A stretch of DNA of 64,000 bases from Meloidogyne chitwoodi (taxonomy: Eukaryota > Nematoda > Chromadorea > Rhabditida > Meloidogynidae): the NCBI GenBank assembly GCA_015183035.1, contig JACZZP010000009.1:930001-994000 (forward strand). Reading direction: 5' to 3'. This document shows positions 23,984 through 35,258 of the stretch, in pieces (the stretch's first letter is position 1; each line of letters begins with the position of its first letter). Made by a program: the position numbers and the translations under genes. The notes below the pieces were generated by a model. That model worked only from the letters and a program-made list of their open reading frames with translations, was not told the origin of the DNA and did no database searches.

Positions 23984-26743
23984 TTTATTTGGAAAAGATG
24001 ATAATTAATATTTTGACACTTTAATTAAATATATTTAATATTTAAAATAATTATTTTTTTTAATAATACAAGGATTTTTAATTAAATATTTTTTTTTGAT
24101 ATTTTTAAAAATATTTATAAATTAATTTTTTAAGGAAGGAATTTTTTAAATTATTTTTTTTTTAAAGTTTTTTTTGAAAATCCTTCTTGTGTTATTTATT
24201 ATTTAATAAAAAGATTATCTTTTGCTCTTTATTTAAAGGTTAATAATATATTTGTTTTTATTAAAATAATATTTTTTTATTATTTTTTTTTTTTCAAATG
24301 GATTTTGACTAATGGAAGAATATTTTAATTATTTTTTATTTAAATTTTAGTTTTAATAAAAATATTATATTTATTATTATTACGTAAATTAATTTAATTT
24401 ATATAAAAATATTTTTTATTATTTTTTATTTATTATTTAATTTACACTTTTAATATTTTTATTTAATTTAATTTAAATAAAAATAAATATTACATTTTAT
24501 TTATTTATTTTTAAATTTAATTATAAATTAATATTTTAGAAATAGAATTTTTTTGATTAAATTTATTTAAATAATAATTTAATTTTTAAGTTAATTTTTT
24601 TTAATATATAGGTAAATTTTAATTTAAAAAATATATTTTAAAAAAATTAAAATTTTAAACTTTTGTTTATATTAATATATTTTTCAAAAAATATAAAATT
24701 AATTTATAATAATTTTAAATTATTTTTAAAAAATAAAATAAAAATAACTTTTTATTTATTTAAAATAAAATGATGTTATTTTTAAAATAAATAAATTAAT
24801 TAACCTTTTTTATTATTTAATAATTTAAATTCTTAGAAGAAGATAATTATTTTAAAATAAATAAAAATAATTATTTACCAATTAATTTATTTTTTAAATT
24901 AAATAAATAAATATATTTCCTTTATTTTATTTTAATAAATAAATGGAATTAAAATAAAATTTATTTAAACATCATTTTAATCTTTTGATTTTTTTTAAAT
25001 TTTTAACAAAATAAAAAATAATTAAAAAATATTTTTGTTCTTTTTTTTTAATTAATGAAAATAATAAAATTTTTATAAAAATCTACTATTGTTTTTAATA
25101 TTAATTTTGTTACTTCTCCCAAATATTTTTTACAAATTAAATATTAAAAAAAGGAAATAATTAAATATTATTTTTAATATAAAAAGATGATATATTCCCC
25201 TATGGATTTAGAAAAACAAAAAGAAAAAAAATATTATTAAAAACAAAAGTTATTAATTTATTTAATTTATTAAATATTAGTAAAAGTCCCTTATATATTT
25301 AACAGAGTTATTTGGCTAATAATTATTTAACTTACCTATTTCTCCTCTACCTTGACTTTTGGTTAATAATAATATTTTAAATATTTAATATAAACCAACA
25401 AAAACGGGAATTTCCGGTTTTGATTGATCAATTCAATTATTGGTTCACAGTTTTTTCAAAATTTCGACCTTTAATAATTATTTTATATATTACTCACTTT
25501 TAAAAATAAAGAGGATACAATAAATAATTAAAAAAAGAGAAATTTAAATCCTTTAAATATTAAAAAATATATTTATTTGTCTAATTTATATATTTTTTCT
25601 TTTTATGCGTCAAAAAGTCATTAAAATAAAAAGGTTGACCACTACCACTACTACAATATTTGTTTGATTATTTTATTTTTACTTATTATTTATTATAATT
25701 CATTAATTTAGAATATTTTTCTTTTTTTTTGCGTATTTAAATGAACTCAAAAATATTTTTTAAATTTAAAAAAAAGAACATTTTAATTACGACGTAATTT
25801 TCCTTTTTTTTTAAAATTTATTTTTCATATAAATATTTATATAATTTTAAATAAATAAAAAATATATATTTAAATATATATTTAAATGTTCTGTTCTTCC
25901 TTTTTCAAAGTTTAAGCATTAAAAATTAAAAAACTTTAATTAAAAAAAAACTAAAAATAAATAAATTAATTTAAAAATAATTTATTGTTGAAGGCCTCTC
26001 CTTTTTATTAAATAAAAAAAAGTCCTAAAATAAAAAGTATTTTTATTTATTTAAAATTATTTAATTGAATTTTTTTAAATAAAATAATTTTTAAAAGGTA
26101 ATTTTACTCTTTTTCCGCCTCCACTTTTTTATAAATGCTTTAAAATAATAATAAATTTTTAAAATAATTTCAAGTTGAAATATTGCCCCAACACTTATTT
26201 TATTTTTTATAAATAGACAAAACAATTTTTTTAAAATTGTTTTAAATAAAAAACCCACTAAATACTTCTGACCTTTTTTTATTTTATAACTTTTATTATT
26301 ATTAAATAAATAAAATTATTTAATTCTTTAAAATTAATATTATTTTAAAAATTAATTTTTAAAAATATTTTAACCTTTTTATTATTTTATTTAATAATAT
26401 CTAAAATAAATAAATAAAATATTAAATCATTTTTATTAATAAAATTGCAACAAAAGAAGCCTAAATATTATTTTTAACCTTTTTTTAACGTCATTTATTT
26501 TTTTATATTATTTATTGTCAAAAGTGTCATAAAATGGCAAAACTCTAATTTATTTTAAAATTTATTTTTTTATTTATAATTTTGTTATTATAAATTAATT
26601 TTATTTATTTATTTATTAGTACTTTTTAACTTTTTTTTTTTAAATAAAAATATATTAATCTAATAAAATTTATTTTCCATATTTATTTCCTTTTAAATAA
26701 AAAAATAATAATAAATATAAAAAATTAATTTTTTTTAGTAAAA
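23984..26743. other. Long A+T-rich desert
   Basis: About 2.7 kb composed almost wholly of A and T homopolymer-like and TAAAT/ATTTA runs, with very few G or C. No coding frame, RNA gene or recognisable repeat family. It ends with an acceptor-like TTTTTTTTAG at 26729-26738 before the next gene. Confidence 0.6.
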
Positions 26744-28453
26744 ATGTATTCTAATATTATTTTTAATTTAAAATCAGCTGCTTATAGTACTTCTAATAAT
26801 AATAATTTTACTTTAAAAAAATATTTTTCAACTATTTTATTTGCCTTTTTAAAACAGGTAATATTTTTATATAAAAATAATATAATTTTGAATATTTTTT
26901 AATTTTTAAAAAAATATTTTAAAAATTAATAAATAATTTCACTTTTTAAAAAAATATTTGTCTCCCCTTTTTTATTTATAATTTTAAAAATATTTTTTAT
27001 TTTATCTTTTATTTTATAAATTTTTAACCAAAAACTCAAAAAGTACCATTCTCTCCTTAGTTATGACATTTAAATTTTTTTAATTAAAAAAATTTTCACC
27101 TGTCCACCTCAAATATATTTTAATTTTTTTTCTTTTAAACAAAAAAATTAAAAAAAAATATTCTCGTAAAGTAACTTAAACTTTTTAAAATAAATTAATA
27201 TTTCCTTTTTACAAAAAATTAAAAAAAATTAAATTTTATTATTCATCTTTTCTTCTTTTTTAAATTAAAAGTGTGTACTTTACCCTCTTTTATAATGAGA
27301 ATAGAATAATCTGTATTATATTTAATATAAACTTTAAAAAATAAAAAATAAATTAGTGTTTAATCGTTCATAACTAATGAACTAAGAGAGAAAATAGTAA
27401 AAATAAAGAAGCATTTTTAATCTTTTTTCTTTTCTTCTTTTTTAATTATTTAAATATTTTAATGACCTAAAAGAGCAAAAACAATCTTCTTTTTTTTTAC
27501 TTTGATGTCATCAATAAATTTTTAAATTTTACAGTTTGAAATGAATGAAGAAAATAAAAAACAAAGGAAAAGTCAAATAATAAATAATTTTTTAAATAAA
27601 AAAAACAACAAAAATATTCAAAGAATAAATACAAGAAGAAGAAAACCTTTAATTTTTATTATTTTATTATTTTTATTAATTAATTATTGTTTATTAACAA
27701 CAATTGAATGTGCTACTTTCTTTTATGGAGGTTACCTATTTATTTTTAAATTAAAAAATATTTAAGAGGAATATATTAATTTTATTTTCTACTTTTTTGC
27801 CCTTTATAAAGATTAATTTAAGTTTTTAAATATTTCCATTTCTTGCCATTTTTCGAGGATATTAGTAAAAGAAAAAAAGGGATTTAAAGTATTAAAATAT
27901 ATATATTTATTTATTTAATATATTTATTTACGTTTTTAATTCTTCTAATTAATTATTTTTTCTTTTTAATATTTTTGTCTGAGTAATATTTAATTTATTT
28001 TATTATTATTATTAAAAAATAACATTTTTTAATTCTTTATAGCAACCGAAGATAGCGAATTACCATCATCAGAAAAAGTTGAGCAGATGCAAAATGTTGT
28101 TGACACAAATGAAAAGGCTTTAGCATTAGCTGAAAGTGCGGCATCAGCTCATTCAGAAAATGAAATGAATGAACAAAAATTAAGCAGTCATGAGCTTGAG
28201 AGCGTGTACGTAAACAAAATAAATATTTTATAATATAAATAATTAATTATATTAATTAAATATTTATTTTTTTAGTTATAATTTTTGTTCATTAATGCCA
28301 TTACTTGAGCAATCTGGTCAAATTATTAAAAATGCACAAGCTAGACAAGTTTGTGATAAACTTGTTGACATGTTAAAGCCAATGTTTCGAAAAAGGAATA
28401 AGGCAATAAGACCTAGAAGAACTGCTATTTTAATGACAAAAAGGCGAAAATAG
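26744..28453 (+). CDS. Small membrane-anchored or secreted protein, unknown family
   Basis: I do not recognise the family. Four exons join in one frame: 26744-26857, 27535 to about 27731, about 28043 to about 28207, and about 28276-28453. A run of basic residues (INTRRRKP) precedes a strongly hydrophobic stretch LIFIILLFLLINYCLLTTIE, then CATFFYG. This is a signal anchor or an uncleaved signal. The rest is a polar, helical, Ala/Glu/Gln-rich region (NEKALALAESAASAHSENE). It is followed by a short two-cysteine domain (NFCSLMPLLEQSGQ, QVCDKLVDMLKPMF) and a very basic tail (KRRNKAIRPRR-type, ending in MTKRRK). An alternative start is the ATG at 27541, which would drop the first exon and its 680-nt intron. 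Basic pairs in the tail could be processing sites, but no peptide repeats are seen. Confidence 0.55.
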
Positions 28454-28680
28454 TCTAATGAAAAAACAAGTAAAAGAAAAAAATATTAATTAATAAAATT
28501 ATCTTTTTTTATGTTTTTATTCAATTCATTTTCTGTTAAAAAAGCATTCATTTGTTAATTAAACAAATTAATAATATGTACTATTGTAATTTAAAATGAA
28601 ACAAATATTTTTTAAATTTTCTTGCCTGACCAAACCATTTTAAATAAATAAATATATTATCTAAATAAAAAAGAGGGTCA
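28454..28680. other. Short intergenic stretch
   Basis: The 3' flank of the small membrane-protein gene, A+T rich, ending abruptly where the inverted kinase fragment begins at 28681. Confidence 0.5.
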
Positions 28681-28827
28681 AATGTCGTGACACTTGGTGA
28701 AGTGGCGGCCTTCCTTGAGACGATAAAGATCCTGTAGTACCTGTGCTCAAAATATTTTTAAAATGAAGAAATTTGCGAAAGGAAAACTTTCTTACCTCGA
28801 TGAACAGAAGAGATGGGCTTTTATAGC
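28681..28827 (-). pseudogene. Inverted partial copy of the adjacent TTBK-like kinase
   Basis: Read on the minus strand this stretch has its own TATAAAA box (complement of 28816-28827). A short unrelated leader follows, then a copy of the end of exon 1, intron 1 (GAGGTAAGAAAGTTTTCCT) and about 65 nt of exon 2 of the kinase at 28950. It is therefore an inverted duplicate facing away from the gene. The arms are 28681-28798 and about 29130-29246. The exon part is nearly identical, while the intron part has diverged, with small indels and an altered acceptor. Almost all of exon 1 is absent and exon 2 is cut after GACATT, so it cannot encode a kinase. Confidence 0.75.
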
Positions 28828-28880
28828 TTAACTTTTGGCTGAGTTTTTGCTCTGGATCTTCTAGTCTCGCTATAAAAGCC
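28816..28880. promoter_or_regulatory. Mirrored TATA boxes of a divergent promoter
   Basis: GGCTTTTATAGC (28816-28827) and GCTATAAAAGCC (28869-28880) are perfect 12-bp inverted copies, each with a TATAAAA box, separated by 41 bp. The right box lies 73 bp upstream of the kinase ATG at 28950, a fitting distance for a core promoter and short leader. The left box drives, if anything, the truncated inverted copy. Confidence 0.6.
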
Positions 28881-28949
28881 TATTCATTCACCAACTTATC
28901 CATCACTCTACAACATCACAACTTGTGCCGTCAACAACGCAATCAACTA

Positions 28950-30171
28950 ATGGGTGAGGAGGTGCTTGTAACACTTCAAAATGGACAGCGCGTCAACCAG
29001 AAGTGGACAATCACCAAGAAGCTTGGAGCCGGAGCGTTTGGTGCCGTCTACTTGTGCAAGGACAATTCAGGGTTGACCGCAGCGCTCAAAACGGAACCAT
29101 TGAATGCGAATCCACCTCTTCTGGCCATGGAGGTAAGAAAGTTTTCCTATCGTAAATTTTTCATGTTAAAAATATTTCAGGCCCAGGTACTACAGGATCT
29201 TCATCGTCTCAAGGAAGGCCGCCACTTCACCAAGTGTCACGACATTGGACGGGACGCTCAACCTGATCCAAATGGCCGCATGGTCACGTTCAACTACATT
29301 GTGTATGTAGCCATTTGTAGTGGCTTAATATGTCCTTTTAAATTTTAGCATGGCACTCGTCGGTAAGAGCCTGGACAAGCTGATAGAGGAACGGCCAGGT
29401 CGACACTTCACTCCTGGATCTGCGATTGGTATATCTGTGCAACTGGTCAATGCCATCAGGGCACTTCACGAAATCGGCTACCTTCATCGGGACCTGAAAC
29501 CAGCGAACACCACGATTGGGAAAGCGGAGGAGAATGAACTGGATGTGCTCTACCTTCTCGACTTCGGAATGGCGCGTAAATTCAAGCGCGAGGATGTACG
29601 AATAAAATCTTAACGAAATAATAATATTGTTTGCATTTTCAGGGGTCTCTTCGTCGACCAAGACAGGGTTCAAACTTCCGTGGCTCTCCTCGCTATGCAG
29701 CTATCTCGGCCCATATAAACCGAGAGTATTCCAGAAAAGATGATCTGGAGTCGTGGTTCTATATGTTAGTCGAGATCTACAGAGGCTCGCTTCCTTGGGG
29801 GAACATCGGCGATATGAACATGGTATTTTATCCAGTTTAAGAGATTAGTTCTAATTTCATTATTTTTCCAGATTGGAGAATATAAGAAGCGACGAATGCC
29901 AAATCAGGATCTAGAAACAAGGAAGACCGCTGTCAGAAGTCTCATCGACGGATGCCCAGCGGAATTCGGACAACTTCTCAAACACATCGATAGTTTGAAG
30001 TTCTACACCAAGCCCGACTACAAATGGATGATGAAGATGTTGAAGGATTATCTGACCAATAATCGCATCCCGGAGAGGCCCTATGACTGGGAGAAGGGAG
30101 GAGGAGGAGGAGGAGGAGGAGGCGCTCCAGCACCAGCAAAAGGAGATGCCGTCGACTCATTCTTCAGATAG
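28950..30171 (+). CDS. Casein kinase 1 family, nematode TTBK-like Ser/Thr kinase
   Basis: Five exons (28950-29132, 29181-29302, 29349-29595, 29643-29822, 29872-30171) give about 343 residues, one kinase domain plus a short tail. Visible motifs are the glycine loop LGAGAFGAVY, the ATP lysine in AALKTE, a RHFTKCHDIGRD segment, and LVGKSLDKLIEERPG. The catalytic loop is YLHRDLKPANTTIG, then LDFGMARKF, GSPRYAAISAH, DDLESWFYMLVE and LPWGNIGD. SPRYA in place of APE, together with the LVGxSL and DDLES blocks, places it in the CK1/TTBK-like group expanded in nematodes, where many members are sperm-enriched (family knowledge). The tail has a run of nine glycines from GGAGGA repeats, then APAPAKGD. All catalytic residues are present. 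The coding sequence is far G+C-richer than its neighbours. A TATA box lies at 28871. Confidence 0.93.
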
Positions 30172-31048
30172 ATGAAATTGGAAAATATATTCTTGACCGC
30201 TTCCCTATTGTTCCCCTGTTGTAATATTGACTTATGTATTGTAAACTCACCAATTTTTTGTTGTAATTATTGTATATAGTAGTTGCCATGTATTTCTTGT
30301 AATCAAATAAATAATGTATGTAATTATATTTTGTTTTTGTAATATAGTATGTTTGAGTCTAGGTTTTTTAATCTTTTTGAGCTAGTCGAATTGAATGTTT
30401 ATAACTCAGTTAAAAAATTTTTTACTAGGTGCATCTTATAGAAAATTTTTAGTGCTTTCTAGTATGCAAAAGAGAAAATGTTTTAACTTTCTTTAAGTTT
30501 CCGAAAATAATTTTTGAAGTTGCTTTCATAGTTCCCGTTGTTTTTTCTTTTACCCTATCTTGACTGTAAAATGAATAAAAAATAAAAAATCTTTATCAAA
30601 TGATCGTTTTTCTGGATGTAAAATTGTTAATAGATCTAATTTACAATTTTTCTTCTATATATCCTTTCAAACGTACAAAAACTGCATAAATGGGCTGCCT
30701 TTATCTTTTTTCCTACTGTAATTTATTGCGAATATACGGCAGTTTATCAGACTGAAATGTCACTTGTATAATTTTATTAGTTTTGTCCAGAAGTTTGAGC
30801 CAAGAAGCTCTGGTCCGAAAGTTTCGGCTTGCCTTAATTTTTATCGAGTTTTTAAAAATTTTTGTATGTGTTACAAATTTTTATTCGCAAAATTATTTTT
30901 GTTCTAAAAATAATACATAAATGGAAATTTTTTAAATAAAAATTTAAAAATTGCCTTCGTCTGTAAAAAAGGAGTAATTTCTGTGAATCATTAGGAATTT
31001 TTAAATTATAATTTATTTGTTTTTTTTAATTTTTTAAGGTTAATTTTA
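30172..31048. other. Intergenic
   Basis: About 880 bp, somewhat less A+T rich than other spacers. It includes the kinase 3' UTR, with an AATAAATAATG polyadenylation-type signal near 30306. No coding frame found. It ends in TTTTTTAAG (about 31037), an acceptor 10 nt before the next ATG. Confidence 0.5.
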
Positions 31049-34000
31049 ATGGCTCTAAATAACTCAGATAATTCAACTTCTACAAAAATTATTAATTCAC
31101 AATGTGCAACAAAATCATTACTACGTAATTCAAAAAGAAGAAAAATAGAAGGATATTATAAAAAACAACATGAACTTTATGAAAAATTTGAAGAAGATCG
31201 AAGGAGAATTCATGTAAATTTGTTATAATATAAGTAAACTATTCGAAAAATTAATTTGATTAAAGAATAAGCTAAATCTTAAATTAAAAAGAAAATGTAT
31301 TTATTTTGAGGGATCAGATTTATTTTAAAATTTCTTATATTTTAAAATAATTTAAGGATTCTCAACAATTAAGGATTCTGAATCAAAATTCGAACGTCAC
31401 TGATACATCAAAAACACCGCCATCAAATTCTGATCAGGTTTTTAATATTATTTTGGTTTATTCTAATTAAATAGATGACCGTATAAATATTTTTTAATTA
31501 ATAATTTAATTGTTTTAACGAAATTTTGTAAATAAATTTCTTTAGCAAACCGAGCATGTTGATTCTGATTCCTTTCTTCTTTTGGATGGTAAACAAAAGT
31601 ATCTTCAGTCAGAGCCTGTTCTTGACTCTCTCGAACAAGGGCTATCTCTTCACGTTTCTCCTACCTCTAGGTTTTATAAAAATTTTAAAAGTTTATTTTT
31701 AAAAAAGTTTTCAGTCGAATAAAAAGAAAAAGTAACAAAAAGTTAAAAACAGTAGAACAATTGGCAAAAACAGCTAGAAAATTGGCTTTTTGTACTTTAT
31801 TGGTGAATGTAATGTTAACTGTTGCTAAAGCTGTTGCTTCATATCTTTCTGGCAGTTTGTCTATAATCTCTTCTTTAGTTGATTCCTTAGTAGACATTAC
31901 ATCTGGGTTTCTTTTATTTTAATTAATATATTTCAATTTTCTAAAATAAAATTTTTATTTTCTATTGAATCTCCACGCCGTTTTTAGAATATTTATTAAA
32001 TTTTTTATAAATAATTTTTCAGTCTAGTAATTTGGCTAACTGGCAGAGCAATTAGAAAAAGAGATCCATATCTTTATCCAGTTGGAAGAACTCGTCTTGA
32101 ACCTATTGCTTTAGTTTGTTTTTTAATTTTTATATCAAAATTATTTGTTAAAAAAAAAAGATTGTTGTCAGTGTTATAATGGCTGTGGCAAGTATTCAAA
32201 TGATTGTTCAATCACTTGATTCAATTATTCAAGACAAAATACATCCAAAAGTTGATTGGTTTACTGTTGGAATAATGATTGGTACAATTTTTGTTAAATT
32301 TTGTCTCTTCTGTCTTTGCAGCAGGTTTTTTATTTTTATAATAAAAACGAAGTTCTAAATATAATTTTAAAAGTGTCCTCTCTTATTTTTTAATAAAAAT
32401 TTATTAGAGGACCTAGACTAATTCAAATAATAATAATAATGTTATTTAATTTGTCGAGAACTGATACGAGTAATTATTATTTGGATTTTTTTAGTATTTT
32501 CAAAAATTCTAAAAACTTCAAAATATATTCTCTTATAATTTTTTCATTATTAAAAATTAATTTATAACAGATTCAAATCTGATTTATCCATTCAAGTACT
32601 TGCTCAAGATCATCGAAATGATTGCCTTTCAAATACTATTGCTATAATTTGTGCCTTTGGAGCTCAAAAATTTTGGATTTATTTGGATCCAATTGGGGCT
32701 ATTATTGTTGCTTTGTAAGATATTTAAAAAATAAATATTATTTTATTTATATAATTTAGATATATAGCAATAACTTGGTACAAAACTGGAAAAGAACATT
32801 TAGTTATGCTTGTTGGACGATCAGCTGAACCAGAATTTATTATTCGCATAATTAAAGTAAAATATTATTTTTAGTAAGATTAAATTAATTTTTTGACATT
32901 TTTCTTTACAATTTGAGGAAATAAAATTAATGTCCTTTGTTTTAATTTTTGATAAATATTTTTTAAGGTTTGTATTGATCATGATGAACGTATTGAATAT
33001 ATTGACACAGTTTATGTTTATCATTTTGGCACTCGATTTTTGGTTGAAGTGCATATTGTATTAGATGAGAATATGAGATTAAAAGAAGCTCATGACATTG
33101 CAGAATCTTTACAAAATTCAATTGAATCTTTTTCAGGTTTTAATAAAAATAATTAATATTACTAGGGTGTCTCATAAGTTCTGCACGTTGGTACGCCATT
33201 TTGCGTACAGTAGTCCAATTTTTATAAGTGATATACCAAATTAAAGCTCTAACTGTGCACTACAAGATAACCGAAGCATTTTTCCCAAAATTCATATCTG
33301 CCAGAGATATAGCGGATATCCGGGATATACCAAACTTCCTTTATCCGGATATATGTCAAAAAAATTTTTTTTTATTTTTCTAAATTTATATTAAAATTCT
33401 ATGGATTTTTCTGAATAGAATGAAAAAAAAATACACAAAAAATTATCATTTTGAGCTGAGTTATGATTTTTTTAAAAATTCAGTTTTTTTTCTCTAAAAA
33501 ATAATAGATTAACAATCGGTTGGTCAGTTTAGTGACTTTTTTGATCATCTGCTCGCGTTTTTTTTATTTGTGCGGGTTTTTTGTTTTTCAAAACTTTTTT
33601 TGTTCATTTTTGATCGGCTGCGCAGCTTTTTTGATCGTCTGCACGACTTTTTTCGTGTCTGAGTTGGGGTTTTTCTGTCTGGACGGCTTCTTTAAAAGTG
33701 TCTGGCTTCAAATCAAATTCATCAGTATTTTCTTCAAATCCTTTCAAATAAATGGATGAAAAAAAAAGAATAAGGGAAAGATTGTTGCATGAATTTCAAC
33801 TTGGACATACAGCAGCAGAAGCAGCAAGAAACATCAAAAAAGCATTAGGTGACAACGCTCTCGATGAAAGCACGGCTAGAAGATGGTTTACGAAATTCAG
33901 AACTGGCGACTTCAGTACAGATGATGGATTTCGTTCTGGAAGGCCTTCAACGTTTGAAACTGAAGCCTTACGTGCCGCAATTAATGAGAATCCCGCAACC

Positions 34001-35258
34001 AGCACTAGAAAATTGGCAGAAGAACTTGGATCATCAAAAGATACTGTATGGCGGAATATGAAGGAGATGGAATTAAGCTACCGATCTGGCCGCACTGTTC
34101 CGCACGATCTTAATGAACAAAAGAGACAAAAACGTGTAGAAATTTGCCGTACATTGCTTCAACGACAACAAACCTCGCCTTTTCTTGATCAAATTCTGAC
34201 TTGTGATGAAAGTTGGATTCTGTATGATAATCGCGCATCGGAAAAGCAATGGCTTGCAGTTGGGCAAGATGCTAATGCAACTCCAAAGCAGCTTCATCCA
34301 AAGAAACAGCTATTGAGTGTTTGGTGGTGCGTTCATGGAATTGTCTACTGGGAGCTTCTTCCTTTAAATCGCACTATAACATCAGAGGTTTACTGTGAGC
34401 AACTACATCGTGTACAACAACAACTACGTCGTCCTCCATATACGGTTTGGGCGAGAAAGGGCATACTATTCCAACAAGACGGAGCTCGTCCACATGTGTC
34501 TGCTGTAACACGAAAGAAGATAGAAGATCTTGGATGGGATATTCTTGAACATAGTCCTTACTCTCCAGATCTAGCACCGTCAGACTATTATTTGTTTAGT
34601 CCTCTGAAAGATTTTCTACGTGGAAAACAATTTTCAAATGAGGAAGAAATTTGCACAGCACTGAAGAATTTTTTTGACTCAAAAGGGCCTGAATGGTATC
34701 GCAAAGGGATTGAAAAGCTTCCTAACCTTTGGGAACGATGCATTCAATGTAATGGAAATTATTTCTATGAATAAAGATGTACTGTAAACATTTTTATTAA
34801 TAAATTATTGTTAATCTATTATTTTTTAGAGAAAAAAAACTGAATTTTTAAAAAAATCATAACTCAGCTCAAAATGATAATTTTTTGTGTATTTTTTTTT
34901 CATTCTATTCAGAAAAATCCATAGAATTTTAATATAAATTTAGAAAAATAAAAAAAAATTTTTTTGACATATATCCGGATAAAGGAAGTTTGGTATATCC
35001 CGGATATCCGCTATATCTCTGGCAGATATGAATTTTGGGAAAAATGCTTCGGTTATCTTGTAGTGCACAGTTAGAGCTTTAATTTGGTATATCACTTATA
35101 AAAATTGGACTACTGTACGCAAAATGGCGTACCAACGTGCAGAACTTATGAGACACCCTAGTATTAGAAAAAATATTTTTGTAGAAGTTGAAAGAGCTTT
35201 TGTACATGTAGATTATGAATTTGATCATAATCCATTAGATGAACATAAAGTCCCATAA
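31049..35258 (+). CDS. Cation diffusion facilitator transporter, Mn-type (SLC30/MTP-like), interrupted by an intronic mariner
   Basis: CDF proteins export divalent metals from the cytosol to organelles or outside in exchange for protons. The N-terminus is cytosolic and polar (residues 1 to about 130: SKRRKIEGYYKKQHELYEKF). TM segments follow: LAFCTLLVNVMLTVAKAVAS, LSIISSLVDSLVDITSG, ALVIVVSVIMAVASIQMIV, VGIMIGTIFVKFCLFC and KFWIYLDPIGAIIVALYIAI. The metal site is DSLVD in TM2 and DHRND before or in TM5. These are the DxxxD-type motifs of the Mn/Fe-CDF group rather than the Zn-type HxxxD. The C-terminal domain reads YIDTVYVYHFGTRFLVEVHI. The last exon (from 35182) completes it with EVERAFVHVDYEFDHNPLDE. 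A 2-kb mariner occupies the last intron. If the transposon is not spliced out, the protein ends early just after ESFSG. Confidence 0.88.
33162..33516. repeat. Mariner left terminal inverted repeat (355 bp)
   Basis: Runs from CTAGGGTGTC to ATTAACAAT and pairs along its whole length with 34807-35161. The outer part contains its own small symmetric motifs (GATATCCGGGATATACC). Confidence 0.9.
33538..33647 (+). repeat. Three imperfect 20-bp direct repeats upstream of the transposase
   Basis: Units TTTTTGATCATCTGCTCGCG (33538), TTTTTGATCGGCTGCGCAGC (33607) and TTTTTGATCGTCTGCACGAC (33628) share TTTTTGATC-N2-CTGC. They lie inside the left inverted repeat boundary but outside the ORF, so they could be transposase-binding or promoter motifs. 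Confidence 0.6.
33752..34774 (+). CDS. Mariner transposase, apparently intact
   Basis: Single-exon ORF of 340 codons, the normal mariner size, moving the element by cut and paste. Residues 1 to about 110 are the paired helix-turn-helix DNA-binding part (FQLGHTAAEAARNIKKALG, ARRWFTKFRTGDFS, GRPST). The catalytic triad is visible as ILTCDESW, FQQDGARPH and SPYSPDLAPSDYYLF. Thirty-four residues lie between the second and third aspartates, the D,D34D signature. The linker motif is TVPHDL in place of the usual WVPHEL, and the residue after the second Asp is Gly where Asn is common. No frameshift or stop. The start is the first ATG (MDEKKRIRERLL); the hydrophobic open frame just upstream is discarded. 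Confidence 0.95.
   Translation: MDEKKRIRERLLHEFQLGHTAAEAARNIKKALGDNALDESTARRWFTKFRTGDFSTDDGFRSGRPSTFETEALRAAINENPATSTRKLAEELGSSKDTVWRNMKEMELSYRSGRTVPHDLNEQKRQKRVEICRTLLQRQQTSPFLDQILTCDESWILYDNRASEKQWLAVGQDANATPKQLHPKKQLLSVWWCVHGIVYWELLPLNRTITSEVYCEQLHRVQQQLRRPPYTVWARKGILFQQDGARPHVSAVTRKKIEDLGWDILEHSPYSPDLAPSDYYLFSPLKDFLRGKQFSNEEEICTALKNFFDSKGPEWYRKGIEKLPNLWERCIQCNGNYFYE
34807..35161. repeat. Mariner right terminal inverted repeat (355 bp)
   Basis: Exact-length partner of the left repeat, starting ATTGTTAATC and ending GACACCCTAG. It begins 32 bp after the transposase stop codon. Confidence 0.9.

Larger units (their letters stand above)
33162..35161 (+). mobile_element. Complete mariner transposon with 355-bp inverted repeats
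   Basis: Exactly 2,000 bp from CTAGGGTGTCTCATAAG to its complement, flanked by TA on both sides (33160-33161 and 35162-35163), the expected mariner target duplication. Both terminal inverted repeats are 355 bp and appear almost identical. The interior carries one uninterrupted transposase and a 5' region with three imperfect 20-bp repeats. It lies in the last intron of the CDF gene, which without it would be about 46 nt, in the same orientation as the host. Intact ORF and near-identical arms suggest a recent, possibly still mobile copy. Confidence 0.93.

Noticed and set aside
29978..30160. Minus-strand frame with leucine run in the kinase tail
   Set aside because: Antisense reading of the GGAGGA glycine codons.
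33157..33161. A 5-bp TATTA duplication at the mariner ends
   Set aside because: TA alone is the mariner rule; the extra TAT/TTA agreement fits chance in A+T-rich sequence, and the host intron closes correctly with a TA duplication.
33520..33759. Open frame of 79 codons overlapping the transposase start
   Set aside because: Hydrophobic, Phe-rich string made by the T-rich repeats of the mariner leader, in a different frame with no known counterpart in mariner.
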